Assembly (NCBI GenBank): GCA_902810755.1
Contig: CADDYT010000055.1
Coordinates: 1-38,286 of the forward strand
From: Chloroflexota bacterium
GTDB lineage: Bacteria; Chloroflexota; Ktedonobacteria; Ktedonobacterales; Ktedonobacteraceae
Length of the DNA: 38,286 bases
Reading direction: 5' to 3'
Under the pieces are notes generated by a model. That model did no database searches. It saw only the letters and a list, made by a program, of their open reading frames with translations, and was not told the origin of the DNA. Positions within the stretch are counted from its first letter, which is position 1, and every line of letters begins with the position of its first letter. Below are positions 33,101 to 38,286 of this stretch, in pieces. Position numbers and translations under genes: made by a program.

Positions 33101-33227
33101 CGCTGATCAGAATCGTTCCCCCCGCGCCGCTTCTGGCCTGGTCGATGAGCGAGCGCAGGGACTGTAGATCAGCGACACGACCGATTAAGACCGGGCAGAC
33201 CACCGGTTTGCCTGATGGCAGCGCCAT
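30198..33227 (-). CDS. LAL-type LuxR-family regulator with AAA ATPase and TPR repeats
   Basis: A 1009-residue MalT/LAL-type transcription activator. Residues 12-30 lead into an AAA/NB-ARC-like ATPase with Walker A GEAGIGKSR (43-51) and Walker B VLFVIEDAHWSD; the sensor-like region follows. Residues about 400-880 are TPR-like helical pairs (for example LGGAYSGLLALPQARSYFEQALALARE). The C-terminus (about 938-1000) is a LuxR HTH: LTEREREVVVLIAQGKSNQAIADTLVITKRTVETHIGNIMFKSG. The ligand is unknown. GGAGG lies just before ATG 33227. A TATAAT and a tandem 10-mer are upstream. The stand-alone HTH at 29119 carries a related domain. Confidence 0.95.
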   Translation of the reverse strand: MALPSGKPVVCPVLIGRVADLQSLRSLIDQARSGAGGTILISGEAGIGKSRMVAEVKTYAAAQGFLLLQGNCFPADTSCPYAPLLDLLRSLHASSPPASLLSSLETLARDIFPLFPEIVSERTIQPSGLEPEQEKRRLFAVLSTFFIRLSTVSPVLFVIEDAHWSDSTSLDFLHYLTRRLTSHPVLLLVTYRQEETFPLLNGWLAQLDRERFVHEIKLLRLSRSDVDIMLSAIFDERHTALDMRRFLHGELLDTMYTLTEGNPFFIEETLGLLVVEGDIFYTQGYWNRRSLTTMRIPRSVQEGVQRRIERLSEEARHVLTLAAVAGRHFDFALLQQLTGYDELHLLHIMKELVAAQLVVEESDERFAFRHALTRRAIYLQLLARERITLHRLIAQTLEQLPTALDAHLEDLASHFYQAHEWQKALDYTRRAGEKAVQLYAHRAAINYFTWALEAAQHLSSPPSPLIYRARGQANEMLGEFEQAQHDYTRAMEAARAMHDLVGEWQSAIDLGFLWATRDYTRTEIWFRQALMLAESLNDPALHAHSLNRIGNWYLNVEQPHEALRHHREALALFEQLHDTHGIAETQDLLGMSSYLGGDLIGGTIYYRQAITLFDEHGDGAGLTSSLATITLRATTYQTDMLASAASLAEVLPEAEWAVKIARGIGQRSAETYALMLLGLCLGSQGEYSRALAIDQQALAIAEEIEHRQWQAAIHTVLGGAYSGLLALPQARSYFEQALALARETHSLFWTHIATGYLASVFILLHDYTRAETLLHSTFNPDMPARTMGQHLIWGAAIELALAQGHPQQALDIIDRLIPSGMQTGGEKHGLRVLKLRAEALAALQRIAEAEAALKAARALAREQGARPMQWRVEVSLGNLYRSQGSKEAEQVYAGARSLIEELAANVTDEALREHFLQQALAMLPHAGLSSPVRPSGKAPGGLTEREREVVVLIAQGKSNQAIADTLVITKRTVETHIGNIMFKSGCSSRTQIAVWAVENGLVSKAESSP

Positions 33228-33250
33228 AGCTAGTGCCTCCTTCCAGGGTA

Positions 33251-33280
33251 ATTATACTTTATGTAGCCAGATGTAGCCAG
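33251..33280 (-). promoter_or_regulatory. Promoter with tandem 10-mer upstream of the LAL regulator
   Basis: On the minus strand TATAAT (33251-33256) is the likely -10. Where the -35 should be, the plus-strand decamer ATGTAGCCAG occurs twice in tandem (33261-33280), a possible activator site. No consensus -35 is seen. Confidence 0.45.
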
Positions 33281-33328
33281 AACTGGCAATATTTTTTACC
33301 TCCGATGAAAGTTCAGAGACGTATCCAT

Positions 33329-33814
33329 CTAACGCCTGCTAAGCGCATCAGATTCCTTTTCTCCCTCATACAGCCTTTTGAGCAGCCGTGTGATCGGAAT
33401 ATACAGCGCGAGCAGCAAGAGGGAGCCGAGCAGGGTAAGCACCATCTGGGGCCAGAAGGTGGTGGGGGTAGCGAACGGCGGCAGCAGGCGCACATCAATC
33501 TCGCGCTGTTGCTGGTACCAGAGGTTGAGGCCGGTGAGCCAGAGCGCAAGTTGCAGGCTCCAGTAGGCGATTTTTGCTTTTGCGGTGTTCAGGCCGAGGC
33601 AGAGAAGGCCAATGGCGATGTAGATGAGGGGCGCGCCATAGGGGAATTCGCCGCCGAAGGGACCGAGAACGGCAATAATGGTGCCGGGAATGTTTTCTCC
33701 ACTTCCAAGTAGCAGAGAGGCAACGGTGTAGGCGTGATAGAGGCCGAAGAGAAGAAAGAGTATTCCGGCGATGCGAAACAGCGTGACATAGGGAAGAGGT
33801 TTATGGAGCATCAT
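33329..33814 (-). CDS. Small hypothetical membrane protein
   Basis: A 161-residue protein with four likely helices: about residues 10-33 (VTLFRIAGILFLLFGLYHAYTV), 40-64, 68-90 and 118-140 (MVLTLLGSLLLLALYIPITRLL). The C-terminus is charged (KRLYEGEKESDALSRR). No family is recognised. ATG 33814 follows AGGAG; a longer reading to 33946 would overlap the cyclase gene and has low-complexity sequence. It starts 16 bases after the cyclase/ATPase stop and is probably translated from the same mRNA. Confidence 0.65.
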   Translation of the reverse strand: MMLHKPLPYVTLFRIAGILFLLFGLYHAYTVASLLLGSGENIPGTIIAVLGPFGGEFPYGAPLIYIAIGLLCLGLNTAKAKIAYWSLQLALWLTGLNLWYQQQREIDVRLLPPFATPTTFWPQMVLTLLGSLLLLALYIPITRLLKRLYEGEKESDALSRR

Positions 33815-33830
33815 TTTTCTCCTGAGCAGA

Positions 33831-36800
33831 CTATACGGGCGCCTGCTGGCTCTGACTGAGGCGGGCGCGGTCGGCGTCGTGGACGGCGTGCAGGGACTCG
33901 AAGAAACCGAGGGCGCGTTCGAGGTAGTAGCGAGCGCGGCCCTCATCTTCGGCGGTGCTACCAGTCATGTGGGCGATTGCAGCGCGGCGGCGATAGAGCA
34001 GGCCGAGGCAGTAGAGCGTTCGCCCCTGCTCCCAGGGCAGGTCAAGTTCCTCAAAGCAGGCAAGGGCGTCTCGCAGGTCGTGTTCGGCCTCGTCCCAGCG
34101 GCGCTGTTCCAGTCGCAGGCGCGCGCGCGCGCGCCGGGCGACCGCCTGCATTTTGCGCGCCCCTGACATTGTTGCTACGCTGACCGCCCGCTCGACCAGG
34201 GCTTCCAGCTCCGCGGCATCCTGGCCGGTCATGACGCTCAGTTCGGCGAAGGTGGCGAGAACTTCCGGCGAGGGCAGAGGTTCGCCGCGCTGCAATTTCA
34301 GGGTATAGGCCGCGACGGCACGTGTCCAGTCCTCGCTTGCCAGGTAGATGGCATGCATTTTCGCGGTAATGCGTTCTTCGATTTCGCCTTCGTCCCTGCG
34401 CTCCAGGTGCTGTTCAAGCAGATGCCTGAAACGCTGTGCATAGCGGTCTCCTTCTTCCTGATTGCCGGTGCGATAGGCCACGACGGCCAGCGTTTCCAGC
34501 GCCCACAGTTGCCGCATCTCATCCAGCTGGTACTGCTCGATGGTGCGCAGGACTTTGTGCGCCACTTCCTGTGCCTCGTTCCAACGGTTCCACTCGTACC
34601 AGGCGCGCATGCGACCGAGCATGTTGAAGACCAGAAAGGCAGGGCTATCCATTGTCTGCGCGATGGCCGAGGCTTCGCCAAACCATTTGACCGCCGAGGC
34701 ATAATCGCTGACGGACTCGTGGACACAGCCCAGGCTGTAGTAGAGGTCGGAAAGCTCCTCGCGGTGCTGATCGGGAATCTGGCCGACCAGTTGCAGGCGG
34801 CGATGGACGATCCTGTGCGCGTCCTGATATCTGCGCTGTTCCAGGTAAATGAAGCCGAGGGCATCCAGCGTGATCCACTGAACGAAGACATTCTGTATTG
34901 CTTCGGCGATACGCTGAGCCTCTAGCGCGCTTTGCAGGGCCAGTTCGGCAAATTCGCTGCGTTCCGGCACGTCCAGCGTGTACATCTGGATATACCAGAA
35001 GGCGCGGTAGGTGAGGAACGCGGCAAGGTCGGCATTCTCCGGCTCACCTTCTAACAGTTTCAGCCCGGCGTCGATGTAGGCGCGGACTTCCTGCATATCC
35101 GGCATGGTGGTGAATGCGCCAAGCCAGCGCGCCCCCAGTTCGCTCAGTCGATCATACAGGTGGAGCAGCATGGTTTTATCTTCCTGCGGGCTTTCCTGCA
35201 GGAGGCGCAGGGCGTGCCGGTATTCCTGCCATGCCTCGTTGGCGCTGACACGCTGCATGTAGGCATCGCCGAGGTTGCCGCGCATCCTGGCAAGCGTCAG
35301 GCTGTTGGCCTTGCACTCTTTCAGCAATTCCAGCGACTGGCTGTATGCCTGGATGGCGCGAATGGTATGATAGCTGTGGAAAGCCTGGTCGCCTGCCATT
35401 GTCAGATAGGTGATGGCGCGCTGGCGCAGTTCGGCCCGCGAAAGGCGCGGACTCTGATTCGCCGGTTCAAAGGCGTCAACCGTATCGACGGCTTCCGGCA
35501 AGAGAGCAGCAGACCACGTGGCCAGCGCCTGCTGGTAGTGGTAGGCAAGCAATTCTGCGAACGTCTGTAGTTGATCCTGTGCCTGTTTCTCCAGCCACTG
35601 CGCGAATTGCGAGTGTTCCAGCGAGCGGCGCACGCGCGGAATATTGTTGTACACGACGTCACGAATCAGGATATGCTTGAAGCTGAACACGCGGTCGTGT
35701 TCGACAGGGCTGCGCTGCTGCTGCTCCGTCTCGACGATGAAGTCGCGCTGCATGAGTGAATCGAGGGCATGGACGACGGTATCGGCATCGAAATCGAAGG
35801 CCAGTTCGAGCAGGGCAGAGAGCCAGAAGGTGCGGCCAATGATGGCGGCATGTTGCAGCACCCGCTTCTCAACCTGGCTGAGCAGATCGACACGCGCGGC
35901 CAGTACGCCCTGAATGGTATCCGGGATAAGCGGCAACGGCAGCATATAGTGATGCTCAATCAGCGTATCTTCGGGCGGGGGCGCCGGCGTCGCCAGTTCG
36001 CCGAGCAGCGATTCATTCTGCGTGCTGACATGCCAGGAGCCGTTTTCATAGACCAGCACGCCCTGATCGATAAGCATGCGCACAATCTCTTCGACAAAGA
36101 AGGGGTTGCCCTCGGCGCGGCTCAGAATAGTATGATAGAGCGTCTCCGGTAGTTCGCTGGAATGGAGCAACTCGGAAACCAGTTCGCCGCTTTCCTCGCG
36201 GGAGAGGGCTTCCAGCGCGATGGTGGTGAAGTTGCGCCGACCGCCGCCCCAGTCGCGGTGGCGTTCAAGAAATTCCAGGCGCGAGGGGCAGAGGAAGAGG
36301 ACGGGAACGTTGCTGAGCCGGTCCGCCAGGTATTCCAGCAGGTCGAGCAGAGCTTCGTCGGCCCACTGCAAATCGTCAATGACGATGATGAGCGGCTGTT
36401 GCCCCGCCAGCGCCTCAAGCAGAACCCGCCAGGCGCGCAGGACGGGACCCTGCACGCTGCTCTGCTCCGCGTTTTTGCCCTGTAAGCCGCGCTGCCTGTC
36501 CCTCTGCAGCCGTTCGGCCACCCCCAGATCGCCGGTCGTTGTCATGGGCTGGCCGCTCAGGCCCCTGCCGATGCTGCGGGAAATGGCGCTGGCGATCTCC
36601 AGAGCATCCTCGCCCCGCTTCGCCTGTGCCAGCGTCTGGCGCACAAAGGCGATGAAGCGGTCGCGCAACTCCTCTTCGCTCTCGCCGTCTCGCGCCCCCA
36701 GTAGCGCGCGCAGAATCTCGATCAGGGGCCAGTAGGTAATGCCGCTGCCATAAGGCGGACAGCGTCCTTCCAGTACGAGCGGCATGACGGAACGCGGTTC

Positions 36801-37865
36801 GCAGGTGGTACAGCGGGCCGCCTCCTGCTCATCGGCGATGAATTCGCGGGCGAGGCGCGATTTGCCGATGCCGGGTGAGCCAACAATGGTAATCAGGTGC
36901 GGCTGCCGCTCGGCCTGCACGCGCGCGTAGGTGGTATGTAGCAGCATGAGTTCGAGCGTGCGCCCGACGAGCGCCGCCTGCAGGCCGTTGATGCCGCGCG
37001 GATGCTGTAGAATAGCAGGCGAGGGCATGCGCGGTCCCTGCACCACCCAGGCACGCAGGGGCTGCGCCTTGCCCCTGAGTTGCAGCGGAGCCAGAGCGTG
37101 GAAATCGAAGACATCTCGCGTCGCCAGGTAGGTGCGCTCACCAACCAGGATAGTATCGGGGTTCGCCACCTGTTGCAGGCGCGCCGCCACGTTAACGGCA
37201 TCGCCGGTAATCAGGAAATCCTGCCGTTGCAGCCCACCGGCAGGCGCGGCCACCTCGCCGGTCGTGATGCCGATGCGCATTTGCAGGCGCGTTGCCTGCG
37301 GGTCAAGCGCGAGCCGCTGCGCGTTGAAGCCGGCGAGCGCGCGCTGCATATCCAGCGCGGCGCGAATGGCGCGATCGGGGTCATCCTCGTGGGCAATGGG
37401 CAGGCCAAACACGGCCATCACGGCATCGCCAATATATTTCTCGACGGTGCCGCCATGCTTGCGAATCTGCGCCGCCATCAAATTGAAATAGCCCGCCAGA
37501 ATGGCGCGCATATCCTCCGGGTCAAGGCCAGCCGCCAGCGGCGTCGAGCCGGTGATATCGGCAAACATAACCGTGACGACCCGCCGCTCCTCTGGCGCCG
37601 CCAGCGACTGCCTCTGCCCCCTATCGTTATTGAGCGCGGGAGCAGGCAGGGCCGGAGCAGAAGTCGTCGCAACGGCAGGTACTGCCGCCGCCCTGACAGC
37701 TTCGCTGCTGGCGCTCGTCGCAAGCGGGGTGCCACATTCCATGCAGAACTTTGCTCTGGGCAGGTTAACAGTGCCACAGTTCGGGCAGACAACCAGACGA
37801 TTCCCACACTCCAGGCAAAATTTTGCCCCCACCGGATTCATTGTTTGACAGTTTGGACAGCGCAT
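33831..37865 (-). CDS. Zinc-ribbon / class III nucleotide cyclase / AAA ATPase / TPR giant protein
   Basis: A 1344-residue multidomain signalling protein. Two double-zinc-ribbon motifs open it (C3-x2-C6 with C17-x2-C20; C27-x2-C30 with C41-x2-C44). After an Ala/Pro linker comes a class III adenylate/guanylate cyclase domain (about 95-275): VTVMFADITGST with metal Asp103 and YIGDAVMAVFG with Asp147, both metal aspartates kept. Next is an AAA ATPase with Walker A GSPGIGKS (329-336) and Walker B PLIIVIDDLQWAD. The C-terminal 600 residues are TPR-like repeats. It probably makes a cyclic nucleotide in response to a signal sensed by the ATPase/TPR part. ATG 37865 follows AGAAGG; 37949 would begin inside a repeat. 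Confidence 0.95.
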   Translation of the reverse strand: MRCPNCQTMNPVGAKFCLECGNRLVVCPNCGTVNLPRAKFCMECGTPLATSASSEAVRAAAVPAVATTSAPALPAPALNNDRGQRQSLAAPEERRVVTVMFADITGSTPLAAGLDPEDMRAILAGYFNLMAAQIRKHGGTVEKYIGDAVMAVFGLPIAHEDDPDRAIRAALDMQRALAGFNAQRLALDPQATRLQMRIGITTGEVAAPAGGLQRQDFLITGDAVNVAARLQQVANPDTILVGERTYLATRDVFDFHALAPLQLRGKAQPLRAWVVQGPRMPSPAILQHPRGINGLQAALVGRTLELMLLHTTYARVQAERQPHLITIVGSPGIGKSRLAREFIADEQEAARCTTCEPRSVMPLVLEGRCPPYGSGITYWPLIEILRALLGARDGESEEELRDRFIAFVRQTLAQAKRGEDALEIASAISRSIGRGLSGQPMTTTGDLGVAERLQRDRQRGLQGKNAEQSSVQGPVLRAWRVLLEALAGQQPLIIVIDDLQWADEALLDLLEYLADRLSNVPVLFLCPSRLEFLERHRDWGGGRRNFTTIALEALSREESGELVSELLHSSELPETLYHTILSRAEGNPFFVEEIVRMLIDQGVLVYENGSWHVSTQNESLLGELATPAPPPEDTLIEHHYMLPLPLIPDTIQGVLAARVDLLSQVEKRVLQHAAIIGRTFWLSALLELAFDFDADTVVHALDSLMQRDFIVETEQQQRSPVEHDRVFSFKHILIRDVVYNNIPRVRRSLEHSQFAQWLEKQAQDQLQTFAELLAYHYQQALATWSAALLPEAVDTVDAFEPANQSPRLSRAELRQRAITYLTMAGDQAFHSYHTIRAIQAYSQSLELLKECKANSLTLARMRGNLGDAYMQRVSANEAWQEYRHALRLLQESPQEDKTMLLHLYDRLSELGARWLGAFTTMPDMQEVRAYIDAGLKLLEGEPENADLAAFLTYRAFWYIQMYTLDVPERSEFAELALQSALEAQRIAEAIQNVFVQWITLDALGFIYLEQRRYQDAHRIVHRRLQLVGQIPDQHREELSDLYYSLGCVHESVSDYASAVKWFGEASAIAQTMDSPAFLVFNMLGRMRAWYEWNRWNEAQEVAHKVLRTIEQYQLDEMRQLWALETLAVVAYRTGNQEEGDRYAQRFRHLLEQHLERRDEGEIEERITAKMHAIYLASEDWTRAVAAYTLKLQRGEPLPSPEVLATFAELSVMTGQDAAELEALVERAVSVATMSGARKMQAVARRARARLRLEQRRWDEAEHDLRDALACFEELDLPWEQGRTLYCLGLLYRRRAAIAHMTGSTAEDEGRARYYLERALGFFESLHAVHDADRARLSQSQQAPV

Positions 37866-37920
37866 AGACCTTCTATTTGTACGTCGTTTCTCATCGCAGA
37901 CTATAAAAAAGACCCTCTTG

Positions 37921-38056
37921 CCCCTGTCATACTGAGTGGAGCGAAGCATCTACACTGGACGTCGTTTCGCCCCTGCCATGCTGAGCGCAGAGAAGCATCG
38001 CCATATAGAGCGGACTGCTGCCAGAGATGCTTCGCTCTCGCTCAGCATGACAGGGG
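37921..38056. repeat. Cluster of interspersed repeats (three copies)
   Basis: The core CTGAGCGCAGCGAAGCATC, led by CCCCTGTCATG, occurs in direct orientation at 37921-37951 (variant) and 37970-37999, and inverted at 38025-38056. The last two form an inverted pair. A fourth copy (38232-38251) lies in the RHS remnant. These look like small non-autonomous intergenic repeats and lie just upstream of the cyclase gene. Confidence 0.75.
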
Positions 38057-38080
38057 CGAATCATGATTTGCCTCTCTATT

Positions 38081-38281
38081 TTACAACATTCTCAAGGGGA
38101 AGAAAATCTTTTCCATCCACTCCATGAAACCCACCTGCCTGCCTGTCTGATTGCTTGCTTTCGCGTCCCGTTGTGTCCACCTTCCCAGGTTGGGATTGTA
38201 GTAGCGCGTGCCGAACTTGACCAGGCCTGCACTGAGCGCAGCGAAGCATCTCTGGTGAGCCAGGGCGGAGGCCAGCTCCAT
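38081..38281 (-). pseudogene. Decayed RHS-repeat core fragment at the window edge
   Basis: A 66-codon frame encodes VKFGTRYYNPNLGRWTQRDA, the signature of the RHS repeat-associated core domain, next to unrelated residues. The N-terminal part (ALAHQRCFAALSAG) is encoded by a copy of the CTGAGCGCAGCGAAGCATC repeat at 38232-38251, so the repeat has been inserted in or fused to the RHS sequence. After the RHS motif only about 30 residues follow, with no toxin domain. It could be a remnant or the end of a gene that continues outside the window. Confidence 0.5.
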
Positions 38282-38286
38282 AGGCG

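Noticed and set aside
37921..38056. Possible CRISPR array
   Set aside because: The repeats are irregularly spaced, one is inverted, and there are no uniform spacers or cas genes.
37080..38066. Plus-strand frame of 328 codons opposite the cyclase N-terminus
   Set aside because: It opposes intact zinc-ribbon and cyclase motifs and then runs through intergenic repeats; it has no motif of its own.

Overview
The window is a 38.3-kb, GC-rich bacterial chromosomal segment with about 31 credible protein genes, mostly short operons on both strands. The mix suggests a Ktedonobacteria-like member of Chloroflexota: a zinc-ribbon/nucleotide-cyclase/AAA/TPR giant protein, a 1009-residue LuxR-type ATPase regulator, FHA-domain membrane proteins, ECF sigma/anti-sigma pairs, a DUF5671-like membrane protein, DinB and SnoaL-like small enzymes, and abundant small intergenic inverted repeats. 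This placement is inferred from gene content only. 

Region 1 (1-10.4 kb) holds housekeeping and metabolic genes: an Mrp-type ATPase fused to DUF1858; a small PLDc_N membrane protein; a run of transglutaminase-like protein, double-FHA membrane protein and GH13 glucosidase; a membrane protein; an MBL-fold hydrolase; a KAS III-like enzyme; and a GNAT acetyltransferase. A REP/BIME-like repeat cluster separates the last two. 

Region 2 (10.5-14.1 kb) is the most striking part. A proline tRNA (anticodon GGG) is cut exactly at the 3' edge of its anticodon loop by a 3.35-kb group II intron. The intron has 6-bp EBS1-IBS1 and 5-bp EBS2-IBS2 pairings, a reverse transcriptase/maturase with an HNH domain, a second unrelated charged ORF, a clear domain V, a long domain VI with a bulged-A candidate, and exact exon restoration. 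The tRNA has a near-consensus promoter upstream and an intrinsic terminator after the 3' exon, so it looks like a functional transcription unit that depends on splicing. 

Region 3 (14.2-21.6 kb) holds a SnoaL-like/MarR divergent pair sharing two tandem palindromic operators, a multi-pass membrane protein, a broken ECF sigma gene, a translationally coupled UbiA prenyltransferase/O-methyltransferase pair, and an intact ECF sigma/zf-HC2 anti-sigma operon divergent from a small membrane protein. 

Region 4 (21.7-28.1 kb) holds two cyclophilins in tandem (one membrane-anchored), a SnoaL-like protein, signal peptidase I with a membrane protein, a citrate synthase and a glycosyltransferase. Two very long perfect hairpins (37 bp at 1176-1262 and 33 bp at 23207-23279) lie just after genes. 

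Region 5 (28.1-38.3 kb) lies wholly on the minus strand: CBS-domain, DinB-like, stand-alone LuxR HTH, FMN-binding split-barrel, LAL-type regulator, small membrane protein and the cyclase/ATPase giant. It ends in a cluster of interspersed repeats that run into a decayed RHS fragment at the window edge.
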